Below are positions 17,101 to 25,840 of a DNA stretch of 64,000 bases, piece by piece. The first letter of the stretch is position 1. Each line of letters opens with the position of its first letter. A model generated the notes under the pieces. It had not been told where the DNA came from. It searched no databases and saw only the letters and a program-made list of their open reading frames with translations. The position numbers and the translations under genes are program-made. Source of the stretch: Picosynechococcus sp. PCC 7003 (lineage in GTDB: Bacteria; Cyanobacteriota; Cyanobacteriia; Cyanobacteriales; MRBY01); contig NZ_CP016474.1 of NCBI RefSeq assembly GCF_001693255.1, positions 2,746,661 to 2,810,660 of the forward strand. The letters run 5' to 3'.

Positions 17101-17141
17101 CCACAAAAAAATCCTCCCAATCGTGGAGGATTTTTTTGTGG
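17101..17141. terminator. Perfect 17-bp bidirectional terminator
   Basis: CCACAAAAAAATCCTCC and GGAGGATTTTTTTGTGG pair without mismatch around a 7-nt loop. Both strands end in a T-run, so it can stop the microprotein transcript and the convergent pst operon. Confidence 0.9.
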
Positions 17142-17158
17142 GGTGGTGGTTGCAGTTT

Positions 17159-18070
17159 TTACTTCTGGAATTTGTTCCGAAGAAAAATAGCTGTACCATT
17201 CATTGCCAACAACATGACCATCAAGACGATAATCCCCGCTGCTGCTACGGTATGAAATTCTGGCTGGGGACGAGAAACCCAGTTAAAAATCTGAATTGGT
17301 AGTGCTGTAAAGGGTGTTTGCAAGCCCTCAAGAGATAGGGAAGGCAAGAAAGCAATAAATGTCAATGCCCCCAGGGTAATTAGAGGAGCAGTCTCCCCAA
17401 TAGCACGGGATAGCGCCAGAATAGTTCCCGTTAGAATCCCAGGTAAAGCCAAGGGAAAAATTTGTTCGCGAACAACTTGCCATTTTGTCGCTCCAAGGGC
17501 AAGACCTGCCTGCCTAAGGCTATCCGGTACCGCCTTGAGCGCTTCACGAGTTGCGACAATCACAATCGGCAAAATCAATAAACTTAAGGTTAAAGCTCCG
17601 GCCAAAACACTGCGACCACCGGTAATGGGGGCCAAAATACGGACAAACACTTGCAGTCCTAGCAGACCATAAATGATTGAAGGGACTGCAGCGAGGTTAT
17701 TGATATTAATTTCAATAATCTTGGTGAAAGTATTTTCAACGGAAAATTCTTCCAGAAAAATGCCTGCACCCACACCAATGGGAAAGGTGATCAAGGCGGT
17801 TAAAATCATCAGCCAAATGCTGCCAACGAGGGCCGATTTTAAGCCGGCGTCTTCGGGACGACGGGATGGAAAGGAATTTAACAACGTCCAATCGAGGCGC
17901 GGTAGACCATCCAGGAAAACATCAATCAGCAGAACAGCCAACACGACAATACTCAAAATGACGGCAAACCAACTGAGAAACTGAAACACCATATCCCAGC
18001 GGTAACGGATTTTGAGACGGCTATCAAAAAGGGTATTGACACTTGGGGAATCGGAAGAGTTGTTGTTCAT
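17159..18070 (-). CDS. pstA: Phosphate ABC transporter permease PstA
   Basis: 303 residues. It forms the high-affinity phosphate channel with PstC. Six membrane helices and the permease EAA loop ([20 protein letters not shown]) are visible, and [10 protein letters not shown] and [10 protein letters not shown] are typical. Its start overlaps the pstC stop by 4 bp. It is the last gene of the operon: the expected pstB ATPase gene is absent, and a strong terminator follows 18 bp after the stop. Confidence 0.93.
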   Translation of the reverse strand: MNNNSSDSPSVNTLFDSRLKIRYRWDMVFQFLSWFAVILSIVVLAVLLIDVFLDGLPRLDWTLLNSFPSRRPEDAGLKSALVGSIWLMILTALITFPIGVGAGIFLEEFSVENTFTKIIEININNLAAVPSIIYGLLGLQVFVRILAPITGGRSVLAGALTLSLLILPIVIVATREALKAVPDSLRQAGLALGATKWQVVREQIFPLALPGILTGTILALSRAIGETAPLITLGALTFIAFLPSLSLEGLQTPFTALPIQIFNWVSRPQPEFHTVAAAGIIVLMVMLLAMNGTAIFLRNKFQK

Positions 18071-19005
18071 TCGTATTTCTGTCTATAGCGACGTACAACC
18101 CAATAACTGAGAATGTTCAGGGTTAAGGTGATCAGGAAAAGGGACAAACCCACGGCATAAATTGTCTTAAAGGCTATACTTCCAGCCGGGGCATCCCCAA
18201 GGCTCACTTGGACGATAAAGGCGGTCATGGTGGCGATGGGCACCGTGGGATTAAGGGTGAGAGTCGGGTTTAAGCCTGCGGCGATTGTAACGATCATGGT
18301 TTCCCCCACGGCCCGGGAAACGGCCAGAATAAAAGAAGAGACAATCCCGGACAGAGCAGCGGGCAAAACGACATTGATGATCGTTTCTCGTTTAGTCGAC
18401 CCGAGTGCATAGGACCCTTGGCGCAGACTATCGGGTACTGCGTAAATTGCATCCTCACTAAGGGATGCCACCAGGGGCAAAATTGAAATTCCCAACACTA
18501 AACCGGCACTCAAAGCGTTAAAGGGTGAAAGCCCCGGAATAATGGATTGTAGCGCTGGGGTCACCAACAATAGGGCGAAATAACCATAAACAACGGAAGG
18601 AACCCCCGCCAGAATTTCGAGGGCCGGCTTGAGCCACTGACGAATTTTAGGGGAGGCATATTCACTTAGGCAAATCGCGGCCAACAGACCCAACGGCAAG
18701 GCCACAGAAATGGCGATCGCCGTGGTCATAAAAGTGGCACAAACCAGAACAAAAATACCGAATTTGGGATTTGTAAAAAGAGGCGTCCAGCGGGTGTCCG
18801 TGAGAAATTGCCAGAGGGAGACTTCCTCAAAAAAGCCCGCAGCATCGACGACTAGAGTAACAACAATGCCAAATGTTGTCAAAACTGACACAAGGGCAAA
18901 TAAGCCAAAAGTTCCCACGACCAGGCGCTGGCTCCATTTACTAAACCTCCGGTCTGGCCGCCAGAGTCCCGCATTGACTAATGGGGGGAAAGGGCTGGTT
19001 GTCAT
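18067..19005 (-). CDS. pstC: Phosphate ABC transporter permease PstC
   Basis: 312 residues. It pairs with PstA in the inner membrane. The EAA loop reads [20 protein letters not shown], and [13 protein letters not shown] and [15 protein letters not shown] are conserved. A long loop after helix 1 ([20 protein letters not shown]) is typical of PstC. It lies 134 bp downstream of pstS, with a stem-loop between that could lower its expression relative to pstS. Confidence 0.93.
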   Translation of the reverse strand: MTTSPFPPLVNAGLWRPDRRFSKWSQRLVVGTFGLFALVSVLTTFGIVVTLVVDAAGFFEEVSLWQFLTDTRWTPLFTNPKFGIFVLVCATFMTTAIAISVALPLGLLAAICLSEYASPKIRQWLKPALEILAGVPSVVYGYFALLLVTPALQSIIPGLSPFNALSAGLVLGISILPLVASLSEDAIYAVPDSLRQGSYALGSTKRETIINVVLPAALSGIVSSFILAVSRAVGETMIVTIAAGLNPTLTLNPTVPIATMTAFIVQVSLGDAPAGSIAFKTIYAVGLSLFLITLTLNILSYWVVRRYRQKYE

Positions 19006-19079
19006 AGCATTTCATTAATAATTTTTTCTTGTGCATTAGCCACCTAAAAAAACTTAAGTGACATTCTTGCAAAGCATAA

Positions 19080-19119
19080 AGGGAGTCGGGACTTTCCGAC
19101 GGAATTTTCCCTACTCCCT
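19080..19119 (-). promoter_or_regulatory. Stem-loop between pstS and pstC
   Basis: Outer arms AGGGAGT and ACTCCCT enclose an inner TCGG/CCGA helix. It starts 20 bp after the pstS stop and has no T-run. I infer transcript stabilisation or partial termination that favours pstS over pstC and pstA. Confidence 0.5.
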
Positions 19120-19139
19120 ATCTAGGTCAAATATAAGGC

Positions 19140-20207
19140 CTAGAGGACATCGCTGAGTCGAACACCAACAGTGGAACCACCGTCAAAGATGGAACCAACA
19201 GTGCGAGAGGCTAGACGTTCCTGGGCTTTGGCATAGATTTCAGAACCGAGGGCAACATAGCCGACCTCAGAAACGAGGGTGGAATTTTCTTCAGCAGTAT
19301 AGAAATCCATAAAGGCTTGTACTTGGGGCTTATCTAAAGAATCCGCACGGACATAGATAAAGATAGGACGAGCCAAGGGCTGGTAAGTCGTGTCATCTAC
19401 CGTTGCCACACTAGGAGCCACACAACCGTCGCCATTGCTGGGGTCGCCGTCATCAATTTCAGCTGCGTTCAGTTGGTCTGAATTTTCTTCGTAGTAAGCA
19501 AAACCGAAGTAACCGATGGCATTGGGATCATTGATAACCCCTTGAACAACGACGTTGTCATCTTCACTAGCAGTGTAATCACCACGGCTGGCTCCTTCTT
19601 CACCATTGATCGCATCGGTGAAGTAGTCGAAGGTACCAGAATCAGTACCAGGGCCATAGAGATCGAGGGGGCGATCGGGGAAACCTTCGCGCACCTGGCT
19701 CCAGTTGGTGATTGTGCCTTCAGACTCAGGCGACCAAATGGTGGCCAACTCTTCGGTGGTTAAGCAAGTTGCCCAGTCGTTTTCGGGGCTAATAACAACG
19801 GAAATCGCATCGTAGGCAACGGGAATTTCGACGTATTCGATCCCGGCTTCAGCACAAGCTTCAATTTCTTCAGCTTTGATCGGACGGGATGCGTTGGAGA
19901 TGTCCGTTTCACCGGCACAGAATTTAGAAAAGCCACCACCAGTCCCGGAAACCCCAACGGTTACCCGGGTATCGGGGTTTGCAATTTGGAATTCCTCGGC
20001 CATGGCTTCGGTAATCGGGAAAACGGTACTAGAACCATCAATGAGGATATCGCCAGACAAACCAGACGCACTATCTGCAGGCGCATCAGTTGTGCCAGTG
20101 CCTTCAGTCGGTGTTTGGGTAGTGTTACAAGCTGCAAGCGCAGCGGTAAGGGTGAGGCCAGCAAGACCCAAAGATAAGGTACGGAGGCGAGTCGCGCTCT
20201 GTTTCAT
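19140..20207 (-). CDS. pstS: Phosphate-binding lipoprotein PstS (SphX type)
   Basis: 355 residues. The N-terminus has a lipobox ([10 protein letters not shown], Cys about 26) and a Thr/Ala linker. The binding domain shows [40 protein letters not shown] and [20 protein letters not shown], the phosphate-contacting loops. Cysteines in KFCAGET, EACAEA, ATCLTT and DGCVAP suggest disulfides. The pattern resembles cyanobacterial SphX/PstS proteins. It delivers phosphate to PstC-PstA. A Pho box upstream indicates induction by phosphate starvation through SphS-SphR. Confidence 0.92.
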   Translation of the reverse strand: MKQSATRLRTLSLGLAGLTLTAALAACNTTQTPTEGTGTTDAPADSASGLSGDILIDGSSTVFPITEAMAEEFQIANPDTRVTVGVSGTGGGFSKFCAGETDISNASRPIKAEEIEACAEAGIEYVEIPVAYDAISVVISPENDWATCLTTEELATIWSPESEGTITNWSQVREGFPDRPLDLYGPGTDSGTFDYFTDAINGEEGASRGDYTASEDDNVVVQGVINDPNAIGYFGFAYYEENSDQLNAAEIDDGDPSNGDGCVAPSVATVDDTTYQPLARPIFIYVRADSLDKPQVQAFMDFYTAEENSTLVSEVGYVALGSEIYAKAQERLASRTVGSIFDGGSTVGVRLSDVL

Positions 20208-20484
20208 AGTTTCCTCTATTGTGTACTGTGCAATTAAGCGTAAGTGAGCGATGTATTAAAACTTTTTAGCGAGATCGAGGCTTTCAGGCATTGACTGCTA
20301 GTCAGAGATTAAGATTAGAGCGATTTTTCTAGGCTTAAACTCTCTGAAGCTCTGATGGATTTGTAAATCTTCGAAAAAAGAAATTGAGATTCACAAAACT
20401 TTTCAAGATGTTTATACCATAACTACAGAAAATCAATCCAAAATTATGTTTGTTTTTTCTCTCCTCTCTCCAAAAAGTGCATCA

Positions 20485-20525
20485 GCCTTAAGCAAAGTTT
20501 TTAAGAAGGTTAAATGAAGGTTAAT
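20485..20525 (-). promoter_or_regulatory. Pho box (SphR/PhoB binding), four 11-bp repeats
   Basis: Read on the minus strand, four 8-bp units occur exactly every 11 bp: ATTAACCT, TTTAACCT, TAAAAACT and CTTAAGGC, with 3-bp spacers. The first two fit the cyanobacterial Pho-box consensus (pyrimidine-TTAA-pyrimidine repeats). It is about 280 bp upstream of pstS, so a long leader is expected. Confidence 0.82.
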
Positions 20526-21099
20526 TTTTGAAAAAGTCGAGGTAAATTTAATGGGGATTTTTTGCTGAATATCTGAGTAGTTCAAGCCATTGCCTAGTTT
20601 GATTTAGCTCGATTTCCTGAAAATCCCAGGCAATATCCAGGGTATTGCGGGAGACCTTAAATGGTTGATGATTTAGGATGGGGTTCTTTTTTGAAAGACT
20701 TACTTAAACTGTGTCAAAACCAGTTCACCATAGCATTATTTTAACAATCCTAAAAAAGTTTTTGTGCCGGGAAAAATGGTCTTGGTTTAGATGAAAAGTA
20801 ATGTACTTTTCCTGGAATATTGTACTTTCAGATTTTATGGAAAGCTGTGGGTCAGGGACAGCGGAAATGAGGTGAATTCCCAATGGTGACTCACCGCAAG
20901 TTTGTTGCTTAATGAATTGATTGTCGTTTTGGCGATCGCCTTTTGGCCTAGGGAATCGCTAACACTGGCTAAATCTCCAGGGTTTTAGGCAACATAGAAT
21001 TGAGAAAAGTTTGCCTAGTAAGCTTTTGGGAGGCGATCGCAAAAAAAATGAAAAAGTCTGCGATACTGGTATCCGGTCAATTGTCAGAAGAGAAGAATT
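20526..21099. other. AT-rich intergenic region between pst operon and speE
   Basis: About 570 bp without a convincing gene. Short frames (27 and 33 codons) have no ribosome binding site or recognisable composition. It should hold the speE promoter. No stable RNA fold or repeat stands out by eye. Confidence 0.4.
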
Positions 21100-22044
21100 A
21101 TGGCAGGTAGCGAAGTCAAAGCCGACTATTGGATTAACGAGTACATTACGCCCTGGGATATTTATAGCCACGGGATTACCAAGATTTTGGCCTATAAACA
21201 AACCAAATTTCAGGAGATGGCGATCGTTGAAAGCGGTGCCTATGGTAAAGCCCTGGTGCTGGATGGAAAATGGCAGTCCTGTACCGGCGATGAATTTCTC
21301 TACCACGAACCCCTTGTTCATCCGGCGATGATTGCCCATGGTGCCCCGAAAAAGGTACTGATCCTCGGTGCTGGGGAAGGTGCAACCGTGCGGGAAGTGC
21401 TGCGTTGGCAGTCCGTCGAAAAGGTGATGATGGTCGATATCGATGGCGAAGTGGTCGAAGCCTGTAAGGAATTTTTACCGGAGATGCACCAGGGGGTCTT
21501 TGATGATCCGCGCCTCGACCTACGCATTGAAGATGCCTTCAAAATTTTAGAAACCACCACCGAAAAGTGGGATGTAATCATCTCTGACCTTTCCGATCCC
21601 ATCGAAGAAGGCCCTTCCTTTAAGCTCTTTACCAAGGAATATTTCGCCCAACTGAAGGACGTTTTGGCTCCCGGTGGCGTTGTGGCTGTGCAGGCAGGCC
21701 CTACGGCCCCGGCAAATTTGCGGCTCCATGCGCGGTTGGTGAATACTCTCAAGGCGGTTTATGCCAACGTTTCTTCCTATTCGACACCCATTTCGAGTTA
21801 TGGCTCCCCCTGGGGGTTTGCAATCTGTACCGATGGGGATTTGAATTTGCGTCCCGACCCAGAAGCAGTGGATCAACTTTTAGCCGAACAAACCACCGGT
21901 GGCTTCAAGATTATTGACGGTTTAACGTTGTTGGGAATGCTGCAGACTTTCCGCCATGTCCGTGAGGCGATCGCCACCCATACCGAAGTCTTTACCCTAG
22001 CGGAACCGCCGAAGTTTTTCGGGAAAGGTCACAAAGCTCAGTAG
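21100..22044 (+). CDS. speE: Spermidine synthase (polyamine aminopropyltransferase)
   Basis: 314 residues. It transfers an aminopropyl group from decarboxylated S-adenosylmethionine to putrescine. An N-terminal beta domain (to about 75, ALVLDGKWQSCTGDEFLYHE) precedes the Rossmann domain with VLILGAGEGATVREVL, VDIDGEVVEACKEFLP, DAFKIL and the catalytic-region ISDLSDPIEEG. GAGEG replaces the usual GGGEG. SDLSDP rather than TDxxDP and the length are also compatible with thermospermine synthase. The start lies just after TTATGGCAG with AGAAGAGAAG upstream. Confidence 0.9.
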   Translation: MAGSEVKADYWINEYITPWDIYSHGITKILAYKQTKFQEMAIVESGAYGKALVLDGKWQSCTGDEFLYHEPLVHPAMIAHGAPKKVLILGAGEGATVREVLRWQSVEKVMMVDIDGEVVEACKEFLPEMHQGVFDDPRLDLRIEDAFKILETTTEKWDVIISDLSDPIEEGPSFKLFTKEYFAQLKDVLAPGGVVAVQAGPTAPANLRLHARLVNTLKAVYANVSSYSTPISSYGSPWGFAICTDGDLNLRPDPEAVDQLLAEQTTGGFKIIDGLTLLGMLQTFRHVREAIATHTEVFTLAEPPKFFGKGHKAQ

Positions 22045-22075
22045 AGACATTTTCTTTTTGAAATCTCTCTAGTTT

Positions 22076-22138
22076 CCCTCAAGGGCCCCCCCTCTAACTC
22101 CCCTCAAGGGCCACCCCTCTAACTCCCCTCAAGGGGAG
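22076..22138 (+). repeat. 25-bp tandem repeat, two copies plus partial third
   Basis: The unit beginning CCCTCAAGGGCC and ending CTCTAACTCC repeats with a 25-bp period; the copies differ at one position. The third, partial unit changes into CAAGGGGAG. It fills the gap between speE and the convergent protease gene. Confidence 0.75.
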
Positions 22139-22148
22139 AAGGTTTTTT
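22123..22148 (+). terminator. Rho-independent terminator after speE
   Basis: CTCCCC and GGGGAG pair around TCAA, with a T-run four bases later. The stem is formed by the end of the 25-bp repeat array. Confidence 0.65.
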
Positions 22149-22154
22149 AGAGGA

Positions 22155-22979
22155 TTATTTTTGGGCAGCACGGGCCATGATCCAGGCGAGAACTGCGAGG
22201 AAGAGAATGCCCCAGAGACCACCGAGGGGATTACCATCAACCCCGGTCAACCAGGGGGAAACGCCTTCTTTGTATTGGATCAAACCGCCCACATTAAAGA
22301 TGTAATAGCCCCAGACCAGGCCCCCATGGAGGCCGATGGATTTACCGAGGCGGCCAAACCGCGATCGCTTGGCCCAAACTAACGTTAATCCCAGCAGCAC
22401 CAACCCCGGAAATACTGGCAGCGTCCGCAGCATCTCCGGGAGAGGTTTCAGGAAATGTAAGACCGCAAAGGCGATCGCACTGCCCCAAAGCACTGTTTTT
22501 GGGTTGTAGTCCCGTTCTAGTTCATCGTAAACCCAGCCTCGAAAGACCAATTCCTCCGCTAGGGCGACCCCAAGACCACTGAGCGCACCCTCGATCACAA
22601 TGCGAATCAATGCCATTGTGGGCGGAATAATGTCGATAAACCCCAATACATCTTCAAAAATCAGCAAAGCCCAGGTGAACCCCAGCCCATAGGCCAAGCC
22701 TGTAACCAAATCCACGCCATTGGCCCGCTGCCAAACCAAACCATAGCGGCGGAAAGGTTGCGTTTCTCCGTGGACTCGTTTCACCCAAAAGGGCAGGTAA
22801 AACAAAAATTCTACAAACAGCAATCCCATGGTGAGGATGGTGGTTAGGTTCTCGTCGGCGCGAAAAATTAGATATAACGGTGCCGCCAGGGGAAGCCAAA
22901 TCAGCCCTAAGCTCAAGAAAAAAAGGCCCAGCCGTAGGGGTGCTGGGGTTGTTTTACAGAGATGCCAAAATCGTTTCAA
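22155..22979 (-). CDS. CPBP-family intramembrane metalloprotease
   Basis: 274 residues with about eight hydrophobic helices. The CAAX-protease/bacteriocin-processing signature is present: motif 1 EELVFRGWVYDEL (EExxxR), then AFAVLHFLKPLPE (FxxxH), and a C-terminal GLHGGLVWGYYIFN (HxxxN-like region). Such proteins are membrane peptidases for unknown substrates; some give self-immunity to bacteriocins. It is transcribed toward speE. No bacteriocin genes are nearby, so a housekeeping role is more likely. Confidence 0.85.
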   Translation of the reverse strand: MKRFWHLCKTTPAPLRLGLFFLSLGLIWLPLAAPLYLIFRADENLTTILTMGLLFVEFLFYLPFWVKRVHGETQPFRRYGLVWQRANGVDLVTGLAYGLGFTWALLIFEDVLGFIDIIPPTMALIRIVIEGALSGLGVALAEELVFRGWVYDELERDYNPKTVLWGSAIAFAVLHFLKPLPEMLRTLPVFPGLVLLGLTLVWAKRSRFGRLGKSIGLHGGLVWGYYIFNVGGLIQYKEGVSPWLTGVDGNPLGGLWGILFLAVLAWIMARAAQK

Positions 22980-23072
22980 GGGTTTAGTCGTCGCTTGGAA
23001 TGGTCACCTTCTATTTAATCGGTTTCTGGCCAATAATCTGGCGATCGCCTTCCTTAAAAGCAAGAAATATCT

Positions 23073-23360
23073 CTACTCGTCCGGCTCGATGGTACTGGTG
23101 AGGCCGTGCATTTTCAACGTTTCACAATAAAATTCTGCATGTTCCTGCACACAGGTGATCACTAGGGCGATGCCGTTGGTGTGGGCTTCCATCATGATGC
23201 TGACCGCCTGGGGTTGGGTCAGACCCGCCACCGTTTGCATTAGGGTTTGCACCACATGTTCCATGGAGTTGAAATCGTCGTTATGGAGCAGTACCCGGTA
23301 ACGGGGGGCTGGTTTACGGATGGTCGAAGTGGAACGTTGTTCGATCACACCGGTAGACAT
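23073..23360 (-). CDS. clpS: ATP-dependent Clp protease adaptor ClpS
   Basis: 95 residues. ClpS binds the ClpC N-domain and delivers N-degron substrates. The core is YRVLLHNDDFNSMEHVVQTL, MEAHTNGIALVITCVQEHAE and YCETLKMHGLTSTIEPDE. The substrate-pocket DD and the His of EHAE are conserved, which points to the canonical ClpS1 type. It is followed by 90 bp and then the protease gene in the same direction. Confidence 0.93.
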   Translation of the reverse strand: MSTGVIEQRSTSTIRKPAPRYRVLLHNDDFNSMEHVVQTLMQTVAGLTQPQAVSIMMEAHTNGIALVITCVQEHAEFYCETLKMHGLTSTIEPDE

Positions 23361-23589
23361 GATGAATAAACCTCCTGAGGGCTATGGCTTGAGCAAGAAA
23401 AAAATTAGTTAATTTTTACCGCTTTGGCAAATGTTGAGGGCTTGCCATGGGAAGCGGCATCACAGGACAAACTGTCGCTTAGGTTATAACACAAATTTCA
23501 GACAAACCTCACCCGGCGATCGCCCCAGAACCCCCCGGAAGAAAACGATACAATGGCAGTAGTTAACATTTATTTACAAAAAAGTCCCG
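23361..23589. promoter_or_regulatory. Divergent promoter region clpS / hydrolase
   Basis: 230 bp between divergent genes, AT-rich close to both starts, with one HIP1 site. No further gene or operator is seen. Confidence 0.35.
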
Positions 23590-24474
23590 ATGAGTGCGAC
23601 CGTTTCCCCCCACGTTCTAGCCGAAAATCCCCCCAGTCAGTTTTGGCGGTGGCGGGGCTACGATATCCACTATGTCCAGGCCGGCACCAGCCAAGGAAAA
23701 CCTCCCTTACTCCTCGTCCATGGTTTTGGGGCTTCCACAGACCACTGGCGCAAAAACATCACGGTGCTGCAACAGGATTTTTCGGTGTGGGCGATTGATT
23801 TGCTCGGCTTCGGGCGATCGCCGAAGGCCCCGATTGTTTACAGTGGTACCCTCTGGCGGGATCAACTGCGGGATTTTATCAACGAGGTGATTAGCGAACC
23901 CGTGGTCTTAGCGGGCAATTCCTTAGGGGGTTATGCGTCCCTTTGTGCGGCAGCCCAATGTCCAGAAGTGGCCAAGGGGTTAATTCTCCTCAACAGTGCT
24001 GGCCCCTTTAGCGACCAAGTTAAGGCCCAACCTTCACCCTGGAAAAAAGCCCTCCGTAAGGTTCTGTTTAGTCCCCTTTCAACCCAGCTTATTTTTCAAT
24101 ACACCAAACGGCGCGCCACCATCCGCAAAACCCTGCAAAAAGTCTATGTTAACCAAGAGGCCGTTACCGAACGTTTGATCGACGAAATTCAACGCCCTGC
24201 CAATGATCCAGGGGCCGCAAAAGTTTTCGCTGCCGTTTTTAACACCCCAGAAGGAGCCAAAGTCGATCATCTCCTGGAAGAACTAGATCGACCGTTACTG
24301 ATGATTTGGGGCGAAAAGGATCCCTGGATTCGGGCACGGGAACGGGGGGCAAAGTTTAAACAGCACTGTCCCAACCTCGTGGAATATTACCTGGAGTCCG
24401 GCCATTGCCCCCACGACGATACGCCGGAATTGGTCAATCCTTTGATTCGCGATTGGCTCCACCAAACTTTTTAG
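23590..24474 (+). CDS. Alpha/beta-fold hydrolase
   Basis: 294 residues. Catalytic elements: oxyanion loop LLLVHGFGASTDHWRKN, nucleophile in AGNSLGGYASL, acid in MIWGEKDPWI, and base in LESGHCPHDDTP. The N-terminal FWRWRGYDIHYVQAG is typical of a cyanobacterial and plastid group related to pheophytinase and epoxide-hydrolase-like enzymes. The substrate is unknown. No signal peptide is present, so it is cytoplasmic or peripheral. The next gene starts about 22 bp later. Confidence 0.85.
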   Translation: MSATVSPHVLAENPPSQFWRWRGYDIHYVQAGTSQGKPPLLLVHGFGASTDHWRKNITVLQQDFSVWAIDLLGFGRSPKAPIVYSGTLWRDQLRDFINEVISEPVVLAGNSLGGYASLCAAAQCPEVAKGLILLNSAGPFSDQVKAQPSPWKKALRKVLFSPLSTQLIFQYTKRRATIRKTLQKVYVNQEAVTERLIDEIQRPANDPGAAKVFAAVFNTPEGAKVDHLLEELDRPLLMIWGEKDPWIRARERGAKFKQHCPNLVEYYLESGHCPHDDTPELVNPLIRDWLHQTF

Positions 24475-24495
24475 GCAATTCAGAAACTTTGTGTA

Positions 24496-25038
24496 ATGAC
24501 CATGGCGACCACGTTTAATCTTTCACCCCTAATTCGCATCACCCTGCTGAGTCTCTATGTTTCGCTCACCGTTCCAATTCCATTTTTAGCGGATGTTACC
24601 CAAGCCCCTGTTTCGCCAGCGCTCCTCTGGGTCGGTTTGGGGTTGGGGGCGATTTTTCTTTACGGTGCCCTTAGTGAAAAGGTCTGCCTAGATGAGACGG
24701 GGATTACGGTCACCTATCCGGTCTGGTTCCGCTGGCTGACCCGTAAGGGCTGGTCATTGCCCTGGGAAAATATTGCGCAACTGAAAATGCGTACCACGGG
24801 CCAAGGGGGCTTAGTCTATTATTTCGTCACCCCAGAACGCGATCGCGCCTATTTGTTACCGATGCGGGTGGCGGGCTTTGCGAAGATGGTGGGCTTGATT
24901 GAAGCACAAACCAATATTGATACCAGCGATGTGCGGCCCCTGTCTCAACCGTGGATGTACATGATTTTGCTGGGGTTTTCGGTGCTGCTGTTCCTCGTGG
25001 ATGGTTGGGCGATCGCCACGGCCATGACTTTGTCTTAA
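24496..25038 (+). CDS. Membrane protein of unknown function
   Basis: 180 residues; the start may be the second ATG (MATTFNL). Two N-terminal helices (about 12-60) precede a soluble section with ITVTYPVWFRWLTRKGWSLP and YYFVTPERDRAYLLPMRV, similar in look to PH-like membrane-associated domains. One C-terminal helix follows (MYMILLGFSVLLFLVDGW). I recognise no named family. It probably shares a transcript with the hydrolase upstream. Confidence 0.65.
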   Translation: MTMATTFNLSPLIRITLLSLYVSLTVPIPFLADVTQAPVSPALLWVGLGLGAIFLYGALSEKVCLDETGITVTYPVWFRWLTRKGWSLPWENIAQLKMRTTGQGGLVYYFVTPERDRAYLLPMRVAGFAKMVGLIEAQTNIDTSDVRPLSQPWMYMILLGFSVLLFLVDGWAIATAMTLS

Positions 25039-25126
25039 ACTGCCGACATTGTCTTCAGTCTTGAGTTTCAGATCCGGCATTTCCCTCTAATGTGGAAACA
25101 AAGTTATCTGCAAGGGGAGAAAAAAC

Positions 25127-25732
25127 ATGGCGCGAGTCAAACCTTACCTGCTTTGTTTGGCGATTGGGTGCTGGTTGAGTATGGCATCAGGGGCGATCGC
25201 CAACCCGGAACCCGGCTGGGAATCCTGGCGACCCAACGAAACAGAAGACAACGACCGGTCGTTTAGTGCTGGGTTTTCTAATCTGGAACTGGGGGGATAT
25301 ATGGACTACGAATATACCTGCACCCAAGCCGGCACAGCAGCGGAGCAAGAACCCATTTTTGAATATCGCTTAAATAGTTTAGTCGAAGCTATTGGCACAG
25401 GTCAGGTGCAATATCGTTGTCTCGTCAACGATCAAGTCGTGGCCCAGCACACCAGTACAGCAACCTTAAATGATCAACCCTCTCGCGGTTGTTTAACCGT
25501 CCAGAGTGATGTGGGGACAGGCCTCAATATTAGACAGGAACCCACTGTCTCCGCCCCGGTTTTGGGTTTCCTCCGCAACGGTAGCCAGATTACGGTGACA
25601 GGGACGCCAGCCTATCTCAGCGAAGACGCCACCGGACGTACTTGGCTCTATATTCCCTTTCAAGAGGATTACGCCTGGACATCCCTCGTCGCCCAAGCGG
25701 GAGGCCACATCAACTACCGTTTTTGTGATTAA
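25127..25732 (+). CDS. Exported protein with bacterial SH3 domain
   Basis: 201 residues. A signal peptide (about 1-26, LSMASGAIANPEP) precedes an N-terminal domain with paired cysteines (YTCTQAG, QYRCLVND). The C-terminal SH3b domain contains CLTVQSDVGTGLNIRQEPTV, VLGFLRNGSQITVTG and TWLYIPFQEDYAWTS. SH3b domains bind peptidoglycan or other envelope ligands. The start has AGGGGAGAAAAAAC upstream. It stands alone. Confidence 0.8.
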   Translation: MARVKPYLLCLAIGCWLSMASGAIANPEPGWESWRPNETEDNDRSFSAGFSNLELGGYMDYEYTCTQAGTAAEQEPIFEYRLNSLVEAIGTGQVQYRCLVNDQVVAQHTSTATLNDQPSRGCLTVQSDVGTGLNIRQEPTVSAPVLGFLRNGSQITVTGTPAYLSEDATGRTWLYIPFQEDYAWTSLVAQAGGHINYRFCD

Positions 25733-25840
25733 TCAGGCCCAACATTTTGCTCTGGGATTCCCCAGGCGATCGCCACGACTTCCCTTCCCATAACACGCTA
25801 AAATCAGGATTCTGTTCCGGGACTTGGGCGACGAGCGCGT

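Noticed and set aside
20526-21099. 27- and 33-codon frames between the pst operon and speE.
   Set aside because: No ribosome binding site, no membrane or domain signature, and chance frames of this size are common.
22076-22138. Short regular repeats taken as a CRISPR array.
   Set aside because: Units are directly joined with no spacers and no cas genes are present.
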